DNA from: Rhodococcus rhodochrous
Lineage (GTDB): Bacteria > Actinomycetota > Actinomycetes > Mycobacteriales > Mycobacteriaceae
Assembly (NCBI RefSeq): GCF_900187265.1
Contig: NZ_LT906450.1
Span: 2,285,444 to 2,349,443, forward strand
Length of the DNA: 64,000 bases
Direction: 5' to 3'
Both the position numbers and the translations under genes were made by a program. The notes under the pieces are model-generated. The model worked only from the letters and a program-made list of their open reading frames with translations. It did no database searches and had not been told where the DNA came from. Numbering within the stretch: the stretch's first letter is position 1; every line of letters starts with the position of its first letter. Shown one piece after another: positions 8,661 through 18,215 of this stretch.

Positions 8661-9863
8661 ATGACCGACACGACCACGACGACGGCCATACCGCAGCACG
8701 GTCTGCTGTCCCGCCTGTACACCGGCACGGGTGCCTTCGAGATCGTCGGCCGCCGCAAGCGGTGGTACATCGTCACCGCGGTGATCGTGCTGATCGCCCT
8801 GCTCAGCATGCTGCTGCGCGGATTCAGCTGGGGTATCGACTTCGAGGGCGGCACCCGCATCCAGATGCCGGCAGTGGCCGGTGTCTCCGTCGACGATGTC
8901 GAAACCGTTTTCAGCGACACGATCGGCTTCGAACCCGAAGCGGTGCAGACCGTCGGCGCCGGAGACGGTGCGACCGTGCAGATCCGGTCGGAGACCCTCG
9001 ACATCGAGCAGGTCGCCGAGCTGCAGACCGCGCTGTTCGAGGAGTTCCAGCCCGCCGGGCCGGACGGTGAGCCGTCCCGCAACGCGATCAGCGTCGCCGA
9101 TGTCAGCGAGACGTGGGGAAGCCAGATCACCAACAAGGCGCTGATCGCGCTGGTGGTCTTCCTGGTCATCGTGAGCATCTACATCACGATCCGATACCAG
9201 CGGAACATGGCGGCCGCAGCGATCGCGGCCCTGTTCTTCGACATCATCGTGACAGCGGGTGTCTACGCCCTCGTCGGTTTCGAGGTCACCCCGGCGACCG
9301 TCATCGGTCTGCTCACGATCCTCGGTTTCTCGCTCTACGACACGGTCGTGGTCTTCGACAAGGTCGAGGAGAACACCCGCGGCATCCTGCACCTGCACCG
9401 CCGCACCTACGCCGAGCAGGCCAATCTCGCCGTCAACCAGACGCTCATGCGCTCGATCAACACCACGATCATCTCGGTGTTGCCGGTGCTGGCGCTGATG
9501 GTCATCGCGGTGTGGCTCCTCGGTGTGGGCACGCTCAAGGACCTCGCCCTCGTCCAGTTGGTCGGCATCGTCGTCGGTACCTTCTCGTCGATCTTCTTCG
9601 CGACCCCGTTGCTGGTTACGCTCGAGGAATGGCGTGGTCCGGTCGCGAAGCACACCCGCAAGGTGCTCGCCAAGCGGGAGGAGGCCGCCGCCCGCGCAGC
9701 GAAGGCCGGGACGACGGCCGGATCGCAGTCGGCCGACGCGGTCGACGCGAAGGTGGTGCCGACGGTGCAGGGTGCCGGATCCCTGCCCGACCGGGCGACG
9801 GTCCGTCGCGGCCCCGCCCCCGGGGCACGACCCACGGGAAAGCGCGGCAAGAGAAGGTCCTGA
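8661..9863 (+). CDS. secF: Protein translocase subunit SecF
   Basis: A 400-residue partner of SecD. TM1 is at about 36-53, followed by WGIDFEGGTRIQMP (57-70), the periplasmic domain, and a cluster of five TM segments from about 153, including GFSLYDTVVVFDKVEEN and the SecF-type loop NQTLMRSINTTI. The ATG at 8661 is preferred; an in-frame GTG at 8655 overlaps the secD stop. The C-terminal about 75 residues are a Lys/Arg/Ala-rich cytoplasmic tail. Confidence 0.95.
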   Translation: MTDTTTTTAIPQHGLLSRLYTGTGAFEIVGRRKRWYIVTAVIVLIALLSMLLRGFSWGIDFEGGTRIQMPAVAGVSVDDVETVFSDTIGFEPEAVQTVGAGDGATVQIRSETLDIEQVAELQTALFEEFQPAGPDGEPSRNAISVADVSETWGSQITNKALIALVVFLVIVSIYITIRYQRNMAAAAIAALFFDIIVTAGVYALVGFEVTPATVIGLLTILGFSLYDTVVVFDKVEENTRGILHLHRRTYAEQANLAVNQTLMRSINTTIISVLPVLALMVIAVWLLGVGTLKDLALVQLVGIVVGTFSSIFFATPLLVTLEEWRGPVAKHTRKVLAKREEAAARAAKAGTTAGSQSADAVDAKVVPTVQGAGSLPDRATVRRGPAPGARPTGKRGKRRS

Positions 9864-9864
9864 C

Positions 9865-11616
9865 ATGGCGGTGAGCGAGCGGAACGACCCGACGACGAGG
9901 CGGTCGCCGAGGCGCCGCGGCACGCTCCTCGCGTGCGCGGCGGTGGCCTCGACACTCGCGTTCTCCACCGTCGCGTGCGGCACGGACGAGGAACCGGTGC
10001 ACTCGATCGGGTACGCGATCGACAACACGGTGACGACCTACAACGCGAACACCGTCGACGGTGCGGCCTCGGGCGCGCGCCAGGCGTTCGCCCGGGTGCT
10101 GCCGGGCTTCGGCTACGTCGGCCCGTCGGGCCGGGTGATCGCGGACACCGACATCGGCACCGCCTCGGTCGTGCCCGGTGAGGGGCTCACCGTGCAGTAC
10201 CGCCTGTCGCCGGACGCGGTCTACTCCGACGGTGTGCCCATGTCCTGCGACGACCTCGTCCTGGCCTGGGCCGCGTCGAGCGGACGCTTCACCGCTCCCG
10301 ACGAGTCCGGCGAGCAGGTCCCGCTGTTCGACGCCGCCCATCGTGGTGGTTACGCCGACATCGACCGGGTCGACTGTCAGCCCGGGTCGAAGGAGGCCAC
10401 CGTCGTCTTCCGGCCCGGCCGCGAGGACACGAACTGGAAGGCGCTGTTCGGGGCCACCGAGCTGATGCCGGCCCACGTGGCGGCAGGAAGGTCGGGTGTG
10501 TCCGACCTGGTCGGCGCGATCACGGCGAACGACACCGAGGCCGTCCGGCGCATCGCGGAGTTCTGGAACACCGGCTGGACCCTCACCCCGGGTGAGATCG
10601 ATCCGGCGCTGTTCCCGTCCGCGGGCCCGTACCGCATCGAGTCGTACACCGCCGAGGACGGCCTGACGCTCGTCGCGAACGAGCGGTGGTGGGGAAACGC
10701 TCCGGGCACCGACCGCATCGTCGTCTGGCCGCGCGGCACCGACACGTCCGCGGCCGCGGAGGACGGCCGCATCCACGTCGTCGACGTGGCCGAGGGATCC
10801 GTCGGTCACAGCAACCTCGGCGACGGCGCCGACGTCTCCACCGTCGTCTCACGCAACCTCGAACAACTGGTGTTCGCCACGAGCGGTGTCTTCCAGGACC
10901 CGGCGGCGCGCCGCGCAGTCGCCCTGTGCACACCTCGCACACAGCTGTTCGACGAACTCGGCGCATCCGACGAGTCGAACGGCGTCACGGGCCCGATCAC
11001 CTCGCGGCTCCTGGCGCCCGACTCACCGCTGTACCCGCAGACCGTGCCGACCGCCGAACGCTACGCCGAGGTCGACATCGACGCCGCGCGTTCCGAACGT
11101 GAGGCCTCCGGTCAGGACCGCATGCAGGTCCGCATCGGCTATCTCGGACCGGACGAGCGCCGCGCGCGCACCGTCGAGCTGATCGGCGAGTCCTGCCGCG
11201 AGGCGGGCATCGAGATCGTCGACGCCGGCTCCGACAGCTTCACGCCGTCGCAACTGACGGCGAGGGACGTCGACGCGATCCTCGTCGGGACGGCCACGGC
11301 GGCCGGTGCCGGTGGCGCCGCCGACATGGAGCACGCCCGCGACGCACTGCACTCCGGCGCCGGCAGCAATGTCGGCGGCTATTCGATCGGCCGCGTCGAC
11401 GAACTGCTCGACGGTCTGCTCGTGGCGAAGGACAACGCGGCCATCGCCGGACTCGCGACCGAGGCCGAACGCATCCTGTGGGGCGACGTCCCCACCCTGC
11501 CCCTGTTCGCGCAGCCCCGCACGATCGGGTTCGCGGCGGGAATGCATGCCGGGGTGCCGAACCCGACGACCGCGGGTGCGGGCTGGAACATGGACCGGTG
11601 GATACTCGGAGGATGA
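9865..11616 (+). CDS. Family-5 solute-binding lipoprotein (oligopeptide ABC type)
   Basis: A 583-residue secreted lipoprotein. Its signal is RRSPRRRGTLLACAAVAST, with lipobox STVAC and lipidated Cys38. The body resembles DppA/OppA-type SBP_bac_5 domains (YRLSPDAVYSDGVPMSCDDLVLAWAA, FPSAGPYRIESYTAEDGLTLVANERWWG). It follows secF by one base and precedes apt, the same position as the mycobacterial lipoprotein Rv2585c. No permease or ATPase genes are adjacent, so its transporter partner and ligand are unknown. The start is the ATG just after the secF stop; longer readings upstream lie inside secF. Confidence 0.9.
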   Translation: MAVSERNDPTTRRSPRRRGTLLACAAVASTLAFSTVACGTDEEPVHSIGYAIDNTVTTYNANTVDGAASGARQAFARVLPGFGYVGPSGRVIADTDIGTASVVPGEGLTVQYRLSPDAVYSDGVPMSCDDLVLAWAASSGRFTAPDESGEQVPLFDAAHRGGYADIDRVDCQPGSKEATVVFRPGREDTNWKALFGATELMPAHVAAGRSGVSDLVGAITANDTEAVRRIAEFWNTGWTLTPGEIDPALFPSAGPYRIESYTAEDGLTLVANERWWGNAPGTDRIVVWPRGTDTSAAAEDGRIHVVDVAEGSVGHSNLGDGADVSTVVSRNLEQLVFATSGVFQDPAARRAVALCTPRTQLFDELGASDESNGVTGPITSRLLAPDSPLYPQTVPTAERYAEVDIDAARSEREASGQDRMQVRIGYLGPDERRARTVELIGESCREAGIEIVDAGSDSFTPSQLTARDVDAILVGTATAAGAGGAADMEHARDALHSGAGSNVGGYSIGRVDELLDGLLVAKDNAAIAGLATEAERILWGDVPTLPLFAQPRTIGFAAGMHAGVPNPTTAGAGWNMDRWILGG

Positions 11617-12170
11617 ACGCTCAACGGATCGGCGACCCGCGGCTCGTCGAGGAAGCTGCCGGGGCCGTGGCCGAACACACCCGATGGGTCGACGACTTCC
11701 CGACCGCAGGTGTCCGTTTCGCCGACCTGACGCCCGTCTTCGCCGACGGACCGTCCTTCTCGGCCGTGATCGCGGCGCTGGCCTCCGCTGCGCCCGACGC
11801 CGAACTCGTCGCCGGTATCGATGCGCGCGGCTTTCTCCTCGGCGGCGGCATCGCCCGCACCCTCGGGGTGGGCGTGCTCGCCGTCCGCAAGGCGGGCAAA
11901 CTCCCGCCGCCCGTCCAGACTTGTGAATACAGCCTCGAATACGGCACCGCCGCGATCGAGATCCCGGGCGACTGGATGGCCCTCCAGGGCCGCAAGGTGC
12001 TCGTCGTCGACGACGTCCTCGCGACCGGCGGAACCCTCGCCGCGACCGTCGAACTGCTCGAACGCGTCGGCGCCGAGGTCGTCGGGATCACCGTCGTCAC
12101 CGAGATCGAAGCTCTCGGAGGCCGGGCGCGACTGCAGAAGTACCCGCTCACGTCTCTCGTGCGGATCTGA
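11613..12170 (+). CDS. apt: Adenine phosphoribosyltransferase
   Basis: A 185-residue purine-salvage enzyme that makes AMP from adenine and PRPP. Conserved segments are DFPTAGVRFADLTP (28-41), VAGIDARGFLLGGGIA (66-81), VRKAGKLPPP and the PRPP loop VLVVDDVLATGGT (129-141). The ATG overlaps the TGA of the preceding lipoprotein (ATGA). The GGAGG immediately upstream is unusually close to the start, so expression probably depends on coupling. The order secF-lipoprotein-apt-rel is conserved in mycobacteria. Confidence 0.95.
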   Translation: MNAQRIGDPRLVEEAAGAVAEHTRWVDDFPTAGVRFADLTPVFADGPSFSAVIAALASAAPDAELVAGIDARGFLLGGGIARTLGVGVLAVRKAGKLPPPVQTCEYSLEYGTAAIEIPGDWMALQGRKVLVVDDVLATGGTLAATVELLERVGAEVVGITVVTEIEALGGRARLQKYPLTSLVRI

Positions 12171-12274
12171 GAGATAGAGTTGCCACAGGTGCCGGTGAAC
12201 CCGCCGGGCCCGTACGGTCCGGACATGCGCATCGGTGACGAACCGGGTTCGCAGCCGCGACGGGAGGTGGAGGC

Positions 12275-14587
12275 ATGACCCAGAATCTCGATCGGTCCCA
12301 CAATTCCGGTCAGAACCCGACCCCCACACCGGCATCGACCTCCGCGTCGAGGCGGGTACGCGCCCGCCTGGCGCGACGCATCACCGGTCAGCGGGGCACG
12401 AGCCTCAAGCCGGTCCTCGAGCCGCTGGTCACCATCCACCGCGAGCTGTATCCGAAGGCCGACCTCTCGCAGCTGCAGCGCGCGTACGACGTCGCCGAGG
12501 AACGGCACGCCAGCCAGAAGCGCAAGTCCGGTGATCCGTACATCACCCACCCGCTGGCGGTCGCCACGATCCTTGCCGAACTCGGCATGGACACCACGAC
12601 CCTCGTCGCGGCACTGCTCCACGACACAGTCGAGGACACCGGGTACACGCTCGAGCAGCTCACCGCCGAGTTCGGCGAAGAGGTCGCGCATCTCGTCGAC
12701 GGCGTCACCAAACTCGACAAGGTCGTGCTCGGCTCGGCCGCCGAGGGCGAGACCATCCGCAAGATGATCATCGCGATGGCACGCGACCCCCGGGTGCTCG
12801 TCATCAAGGTCGCCGACCGCCTGCACAACATGCGGACCATGCGTTTCCTGCCTCCCGAGAAGCAGGCCCGCAAGGCACGCGAGACCCTCGAGGTCATCGC
12901 CCCGCTGGCCCACCGTCTCGGGATGGCGACGGTCAAGTGGGAGCTCGAGGACCTCGCGTTCGCGATCCTCCACCCGAAGAAGTACGAGGAGATCGTCCGG
13001 CTCGTCGCGACCCGCGCGCCGTCCCGCGACACCTACCTGGCCACCGTCCGCGACGAGATCGGGCGGACGCTCGCCGCGTCGCGGATCGACGCGGTCGTCG
13101 AGGGTCGGCCCAAGCACTACTGGTCGATCTACCAGAAGATGATCGTCAAGGGCCGCGACTTCGACGACATCCACGACCTGGTCGGCGTGCGCATCCTGTG
13201 CAACGAGATCCGCGACTGTTACGCGGCCGTCGGCGTCGTGCACTCGCTGTGGCAGCCCATGGCGGGACGGTTCAAGGACTACATCGCGCAGCCCCGTTAC
13301 GGCGTCTACCAGTCGCTGCACACCACCGTCATCGGTCCCGAGGGCAAGCCGCTCGAGGTGCAGATCCGCACGCACGAGATGCACCGCACCGCCGAGTTCG
13401 GCATCGCCGCGCACTGGCGGTACAAGGAGACCAAGGGACGCCACTCGGGTGATGTCGCCGAGCTCGACGACATGGCCTGGATGCGGCAGCTCCTCGACTG
13501 GCAGCGGGAAGCGGCCGACCCGGGGGAGTTCCTCGAGTCGCTCCGCTACGACCTGGCGGTCAAGGAGATCTTCGTCTTCACACCCAAGGGCGACGTGATC
13601 ACCCTGCCCTCCGGGTCGACCCCCGTGGACTTCGCGTACGCCGTGCACACCGAGGTCGGGCATCGCTGCATCGGAGCCCGCGTCAACGGTCGGCTCGTGG
13701 CCCTCGAACGCAAGCTCGAGAACGGCGAGGTCGTGGAGGTCTTCACCTCCAAGGACCCCAACGCCGGGCCGAGCCGCGACTGGCAGTCGTTCGTCGTCTC
13801 CCCTCGCGCCAAGGCGAAGATCCGGCAGTGGTTCGCCAAGGAGCGTCGCGAGGAGGCCCTCGAATCGGGCAAGGACGCCATCGCGAAGGAGGTCCGTCGC
13901 GTCGGTCTGCCGCTGCAGCGCCTGATGAACGCCGACCTGATGGTCGCGGTCGCCAAGGAGCTGCGCTACGCCGACGTCTCGGCGCTGTACACCGCCGTCG
14001 GCGAGCACCACGTCTCGGCGCACCACGTCGTGCAACGGCTGGTCGCGCTGCTCGGCGGGGTCGGTGGCGTCGAGGAGGAGCTGGCCGAACGGTCCACCCC
14101 GTCGACCATCCCCACCCGCTCGCGGCACAGCGGCGACTCCGGTGTCCTCGTACCGGGCGCGCCGGGCACGGTCTCGAAGCTCGCCAAGTGCTGCACGCCT
14201 GTCCCCGGTGACGAGATCATGGGCTTCGTGACCCGCACCGGAGCGGTGAGCGTGCACCGCACCGACTGCACCAATGCGGGGTCGTTGCGGGAGCAGTCGG
14301 AGCGCATCATCGAGGTGCAGTGGGCGCCCTCGCCGTCGTCGGTCTTCCTCGTCGCGATCCAGATCGAGGCGCTCGACCGGCATCGCCTGCTGTCGGACGT
14401 CACCAAGGCCCTCGCCGACGAGAAGGTCAACATCCTGTCGGCCTCGGTGACCACCACGGGCGACCGGGTCGCGGTAAGCCGGTTCACCTTCGAGATGGGC
14501 GATCCGAAGCATCTCGGACACGTGCTCAACGTCGTCCGCAACGTCGAGGGTGTCTACGACGTCTACCGGGTGACCTCCGCCGCCTGA
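12275..14587 (+). CDS. rel: Bifunctional (p)ppGpp synthetase/hydrolase Rel
   Basis: The stringent-response enzyme of 770 residues. Domains in order: N-terminal disordered Ser/Thr/Pro stretch; HD hydrolase ([10 protein letters not shown] from 91; HDTVED at 116-121); synthetase ([55 protein letters not shown]); TGS ([24 protein letters not shown], about 430-495); conserved-Cys region ([19 protein letters not shown]); C-terminal ACT (about 690-765). Both catalytic halves look intact, consistent with a single bifunctional Rel. The ATG follows GGGAGGTGGAGG. Confidence 0.97.
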   Translation: MTQNLDRSHNSGQNPTPTPASTSASRRVRARLARRITGQRGTSLKPVLEPLVTIHRELYPKADLSQLQRAYDVAEERHASQKRKSGDPYITHPLAVATILAELGMDTTTLVAALLHDTVEDTGYTLEQLTAEFGEEVAHLVDGVTKLDKVVLGSAAEGETIRKMIIAMARDPRVLVIKVADRLHNMRTMRFLPPEKQARKARETLEVIAPLAHRLGMATVKWELEDLAFAILHPKKYEEIVRLVATRAPSRDTYLATVRDEIGRTLAASRIDAVVEGRPKHYWSIYQKMIVKGRDFDDIHDLVGVRILCNEIRDCYAAVGVVHSLWQPMAGRFKDYIAQPRYGVYQSLHTTVIGPEGKPLEVQIRTHEMHRTAEFGIAAHWRYKETKGRHSGDVAELDDMAWMRQLLDWQREAADPGEFLESLRYDLAVKEIFVFTPKGDVITLPSGSTPVDFAYAVHTEVGHRCIGARVNGRLVALERKLENGEVVEVFTSKDPNAGPSRDWQSFVVSPRAKAKIRQWFAKERREEALESGKDAIAKEVRRVGLPLQRLMNADLMVAVAKELRYADVSALYTAVGEHHVSAHHVVQRLVALLGGVGGVEEELAERSTPSTIPTRSRHSGDSGVLVPGAPGTVSKLAKCCTPVPGDEIMGFVTRTGAVSVHRTDCTNAGSLREQSERIIEVQWAPSPSSVFLVAIQIEALDRHRLLSDVTKALADEKVNILSASVTTTGDRVAVSRFTFEMGDPKHLGHVLNVVRNVEGVYDVYRVTSAA

Positions 14588-14609
14588 TCACCCCGGTCAC
14601 GTCATTCCG

Positions 14610-15407
14610 TCACCGCACGGCCCCGATCACGACCGGTGTCGTGGGTACGCCGCCCCCGAGCGGGCTGGAACCGTCGTGTCCGTCCGCGGCGGCCGCGTCG
14701 AGCACCGGCATCCCGGCATCGGCGATGCGGCCGAAGGCCGTGAAGTCCGGGCGCAACAGTGAATCTCCGAGCAGCAGGAAGAACTGGCTGCCGTTGCTGT
14801 CCTCCACGCCGGCATTGGCCATCGCGATCGTGCCGCGCGGATACAGCACCGCCGGCGGGAGATAGGACGTCGCGGCCTCCGCCGCGAACTGCGGCACCGG
14901 GTACTCGTCGGCGAACGTGTACCCGGGCCCGCCGGATCCCGTCCCGGTGGGGTCGCCGCACTGGTAGAGCTCGCCGCCCGGATCGGTCGCCAGACGGTGG
15001 CAGGACGTGCCGTCGTAGAACCCGCGACGCGCGAGATCGACGAAGCTGTTGACCGTGCACGGCGCCTGGGTCCGGTCGAGCACGAGCGGGATCGCGCCGA
15101 TCGACGTCTCGAGGGTCAGATCGACGATGCCCACGGTCGATGCGGTGGACGGGGGACGAGCACCACCCTTGTCGACGTACTCGCACGTCACGGTCGGTGC
15201 CGGTTGGGCCGGGACCTCGGGGAGTCCGCGGTAGATGGACAGATCGCGTGGGGGAGCCGACCGCGGTTGTGCGACCTCGGTGACCTTCGTGGTGGCGGAA
15301 CCGGCGTCCTGCGCACAGCCGCCGAGCAGCGCTGCGACGGCGACGAGACAGAGCGGAACAACGGTGCGGAGCCGGGACGCGAACCGCCGCTCGGTGGTGT
15401 GGATCAC
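14610..15407 (-). CDS. Cyclophilin-type peptidyl-prolyl isomerase, lipoprotein (paralogue 1)
   Basis: A 265-residue predicted secreted lipoprotein with signal RTVVPLCLVAVAALLGGC, lipidated Cys31, followed by a Ser/Thr/Pro linker and a cyclophilin fold: APCTVNSFVDLA, GTSCHRLAT, YQCGDPTGTGSGGPGYTF, LYPRGTIAMANAG, SNGSQFFLLLG. It would catalyse proline isomerisation on exported proteins. The catalytic Arg is in CHRL rather than the FHRV of cytosolic cyclophilins. The start is GTG. It is separated from the other two paralogues by 212 bp holding a terminator, so it is a separate unit on the same strand. Confidence 0.9.
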   Translation of the reverse strand: MIHTTERRFASRLRTVVPLCLVAVAALLGGCAQDAGSATTKVTEVAQPRSAPPRDLSIYRGLPEVPAQPAPTVTCEYVDKGGARPPSTASTVGIVDLTLETSIGAIPLVLDRTQAPCTVNSFVDLARRGFYDGTSCHRLATDPGGELYQCGDPTGTGSGGPGYTFADEYPVPQFAAEAATSYLPPAVLYPRGTIAMANAGVEDSNGSQFFLLLGDSLLRPDFTAFGRIADAGMPVLDAAAADGHDGSSPLGGGVPTTPVVIGAVR

Positions 15408-15557
15408 AGCATCGGGACGCTATCGGAACCCTGCACGAACCGATAGGGGCCGAGAGCGGATCGATGAACAATCACCCCCGAGATCACCCCGTGAGGTGGT
15501 GCGCTCCAGTGGATCTCGTACCGGGCGGCAGAGTCCGCCCTCTCCGGAGTCCCGAAG

Positions 15558-15600
15558 ACGCGCCGTCCCCGCCCCGGGATCCGGGGCGGGGACGGCGCGT
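15558..15600 (-). terminator. Strong hairpin downstream of the cyclophilin 2/3 operon
   Basis: Perfect 18-bp arms (15558-15575 and 15583-15600) around a 7-base loop, all GC-rich, 20 bases past the stop of paralogue 2 on the minus strand. There is no long T-run, which is usual for actinobacterial terminators. Confidence 0.85.
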
Positions 15601-15619
15601 GCTGTGGCGCGAGCGGGTG

Positions 15620-16402
15620 TCAGGACCCGACGGTCACCGACTCGATCTGCACCGCGCGGTTGGGGGCACCGCCGCCGGCCGCCATCGATCCGTCGTCGCC
15701 CTCTGCCGCGACCTCCTCGATCACGGCGAGTCCGGCCTCGTCGACCGTCCCGAAGACCGTGTAGGTGGGGGGAAGCTGCGAATCCTCGTAGACCAGGAAG
15801 AACTGGCTGCCGTTGCTGCCGGGCCGGCCGGTGTTGGCCATCGCGACCGTACCGCGCGGGTAGATCACCGGCTGCCGCAGCTGGGCGTCGCCGGGCGCGT
15901 ACACGTTCTCCGGGTACTCGGTGTCGAAGCCGTAACCCGGCCCGCCCGTGCCGGTGCCCGTCGGATCGCCGCACTGCAGAACCTGCAGACCCGGCGAGGT
16001 CACCAGACGGTGGCAGGGCGTGTCGTCGAAGTAGCCCTGCTCCGCGAGGGACACGAAGCTGTTCACCGTGCACGGTGCCGCGGCCCGGTCGAGTTCCACG
16101 CCGATCACGCCGACGCTGGTGGTGATCTGCGCGGCGGTGGTGCCGGAGGCGGAGACGTCGTCCGCGGACGGGGCGGTCACGTCGCGCGCGGCTTCACCCG
16201 AGGCGTTGTAGGTGCACGAGACGGAATCGCCACCGGCGGGCCGTTCCGGCAGTTCGCCCGTGTAGGCGGGGGACTGACGGTCGGCGACGGACGCCGGTGC
16301 CGAGGAGGTCGCGGCGCTGTCGGTGGACGTGTCGTCGGAACATCCCGTGAGCAGGAGTGCCAGCCCGGCGCCGGCGGCGAGGGTGGTGCGCAATCGGATC
16401 AT
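15620..16402 (-). CDS. Cyclophilin-type peptidyl-prolyl isomerase, lipoprotein (paralogue 2)
   Basis: 260 residues. Lipoprotein signal RTTLAAGAGLALLLTGC (Cys21), a Ser/Thr/Ala linker, then the cyclophilin domain with AAPCTVNSFVSLAEQGYF, CHRLVTSPGLQVLQCGDPTGTGTGGPGY-type segments, YPRGTVAMANTG and SNGSQFFLVYED. The ATG overlaps the TGA of paralogue 3 by one base (TGATG), so the two are co-translated. It ends in a strong terminator hairpin. Sequence similarity to its neighbours indicates local duplication. Confidence 0.9.
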   Translation of the reverse strand: MIRLRTTLAAGAGLALLLTGCSDDTSTDSAATSSAPASVADRQSPAYTGELPERPAGGDSVSCTYNASGEAARDVTAPSADDVSASGTTAAQITTSVGVIGVELDRAAAPCTVNSFVSLAEQGYFDDTPCHRLVTSPGLQVLQCGDPTGTGTGGPGYGFDTEYPENVYAPGDAQLRQPVIYPRGTVAMANTGRPGSNGSQFFLVYEDSQLPPTYTVFGTVDEAGLAVIEEVAAEGDDGSMAAGGGAPNRAVQIESVTVGS

Positions 16403-17277
16403 CAGTCCATCCTGACCGACGTGAGCGTGGTCTCCAGCGCGGGGGCACCGTCGGCGGCTCCACCTGCGACACCGGCCGCGGCGATCGTGTCGAGGGTCGC
16501 GAGTCCGGTCTCGTCGATCGTGCCGAAGACGGTGTACTGCGGCGGCAGCACCGAATCGCCGTACACCAGGAAGAACTGGCTGCCGTTGGTGTCCGGACCG
16601 GCGTTGGCCATCGCGAGCGTGCCGCGCGGATAGGTCATCGGTTCCTGCGCCGCGGGATCGTCGGCGGCGAACTGGTCGGTCGGGAACTCGTTCGCGAACT
16701 GGTAACCCGGTCCGCCCGATCCGCTACCCGACGGGTCGCCGCACTGCAGGACCTGCAGGGACGGCGAGGTGGTGAGCCGATGGCAGGCCGTCTCGTCGAA
16801 GAAGTTCTGCGAGGCGAGCGACAGGAAGCTGTTGACGGTGCACGGCGAATCGTCGTTGTGCAGGATCAGGCCGATGTTCCCCTGGCTCGTCTCCACGCTG
16901 ACGCTGATGTCCGTGTTGCCCTCGCCGGTGGTGCGGATGCCCTCGGTGCGCGGCGGCTCTGCCGGCTTCGACGGTTCGCGGCCGTCCGCGGGGTAGGAGC
17001 AGCTCACCGTCTCGGGCAACGGTTCGGACCGGCCCTCGGGGAGGGCGGCGTACTCGAGTTCGGAATCCGAGGTGTCGTTCGACGCCGCCTCGGTGGCCGT
17101 GTCGTCGCCCCGGTTGACCGCCCACAGAGCAACACCCGCGCCGACGACCACGATCACTCCGAGCGCGGACAGCGCGATCATCGTGCGGCGCCGCTTGCGC
17201 TCGCGTTCGGCTCGACGCTCGAGCTGCCGTTCGAGTTTGCGTTTCGCGGCCTGGCGCCGTTGTGCGTTGCTCGGCAC
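16402..17277 (-). CDS. ppiB: Membrane-anchored cyclophilin PpiB (paralogue 3)
   Basis: 291 residues from the GTG at 17277, which has GGGAGGA upstream. The start PSNAQRRQAAKRKLERQLERR closely follows mycobacterial PpiB, which begins with a very basic cytoplasmic segment. A single TM at about 33-53 (MIALSALGVIVVVGAGVALWA) places the cyclophilin domain outside: SPCTVNSFLSLASQNFF, CHRLTTSP, LQCGDPSGSGSGGPGYQF, TYPRGTLAMANAG, TNGSQFFLVYGD. It is the probable ancestral member, since this is the one found between rel and the glyoxalase gene in mycobacteria. An in-frame GTG at 17409 would add an unconvincing leader. Confidence 0.92.
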   Translation of the reverse strand: MPSNAQRRQAAKRKLERQLERRAERERKRRRTMIALSALGVIVVVGAGVALWAVNRGDDTATEAASNDTSDSELEYAALPEGRSEPLPETVSCSYPADGREPSKPAEPPRTEGIRTTGEGNTDISVSVETSQGNIGLILHNDDSPCTVNSFLSLASQNFFDETACHRLTTSPSLQVLQCGDPSGSGSGGPGYQFANEFPTDQFAADDPAAQEPMTYPRGTLAMANAGPDTNGSQFFLVYGDSVLPPQYTVFGTIDETGLATLDTIAAAGVAGGAADGAPALETTLTSVRMD

Positions 17278-17420
17278 TGCAGTAGTCCTCCCGTGAACGA
17301 TCGATGTGGTCCAACCGACTTCGAAGCAGACCCGAGTCTGCCACTCGGGACCGGCAACCCGTGGGCAGGGCGCAACGCATAGTCTGTAGGAGACCTCGAA
17401 GGCTTCCACCCGTAGGAGCG

Positions 17421-18110
17421 ATGCTCGTGCTCGTGACCGGATTCCCTGCCGGGATGTTCCAGACCAACTGCTACATCCTCGCGCAGGACAACGCGAAGGA
17501 GTGCGTCGTCGTCGATCCAGGCCAGGACGCCGCCGAGCCGCTCGTGGAGTTCCTCACCGGATCCGATCTCACGCCCCGGGCGGTGCTGCTCACGCACGGT
17601 CACCTCGACCACATGTGGTCGGCGCAGCCGGTGGCCGACCGGTACGGGATCCCCGTCTACATCCACCCGGACGACCGGATGATGCTCACCGATCCGCTGC
17701 AGGGCATGGGATCGAGCCTTGCGCCCTTCCTGGACGGTGTCGAGTTCGTCGAACCGCAGCAGGTCGTGGAGTTCGCCGACGGGGACGAGATCGAACACGC
17801 CGGAATCGAGTTCGTCGTCGACCACACGCCCGGACACACCCGCGGCTCGGTCGTCCTGCGCACCCGCACCACCACGCCCGATGGCGCCGTCCTGAACGTC
17901 GCACTGACCGGCGACACCCTGTTCCAGGGATCGATCGGCCGCACCGACCTGCCCGGCGGCGACCACGCGCAACTCCTCGACTCGATCGCGCGCAAGCTGC
18001 TCGTGCTCGACGACGGCACCAACATCCTCCCCGGACACGGCGGGGCGAGCACGATCGGCCAGGAGCGGGTGTCGAACCCCTTCCTCACCGGCCTGGCAGA
18101 ATCCCGCTGA
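17421..18110 (+). CDS. Metallo-beta-lactamase-fold hydrolase (glyoxalase II-like)
   Basis: A 230-residue cytosolic hydrolase with the MBL signature HGHLDH (59-64), then DHTPGHTRGS, TGDTLFQGSIGRTDLPGGD and a late LPGHGGAST providing the remaining metal ligands. Glyoxalase II-like proteins hydrolyse thioesters, and in mycothiol-producing actinobacteria such enzymes may act on mycothiol conjugates. The substrate cannot be read from the sequence. Location before hisS matches Rv2581c of M. tuberculosis. The ATG follows TAGGAG. Confidence 0.9.
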   Translation: MLVLVTGFPAGMFQTNCYILAQDNAKECVVVDPGQDAAEPLVEFLTGSDLTPRAVLLTHGHLDHMWSAQPVADRYGIPVYIHPDDRMMLTDPLQGMGSSLAPFLDGVEFVEPQQVVEFADGDEIEHAGIEFVVDHTPGHTRGSVVLRTRTTTPDGAVLNVALTGDTLFQGSIGRTDLPGGDHAQLLDSIARKLLVLDDGTNILPGHGGASTIGQERVSNPFLTGLAESR

Positions 18111-18165
18111 CGGCACGAACACCGACGCACGAACGCCGGCGCATCGATACCGACGCACGAACACC
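18109..18165. repeat. Four imperfect 14-15 bp tandem repeats after a stop codon
   Basis: Units GACGGCACGAACACC (18109-18123), GACGCACGAACGCC (18124-18137), GGCGCATCGATACC (18138-18151) and GACGCACGAACACC (18152-18165) run head to tail. They start inside the TGA of the MBL gene and fill half of the interval before hisS. No known function; a transcript-end or slippage product is possible. Confidence 0.8.
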
Positions 18166-18215
18166 GCGATCCGTCCGGTGACCAACCGAGAGAATCCCGA
18201 GAGAAGGCAGTACCA

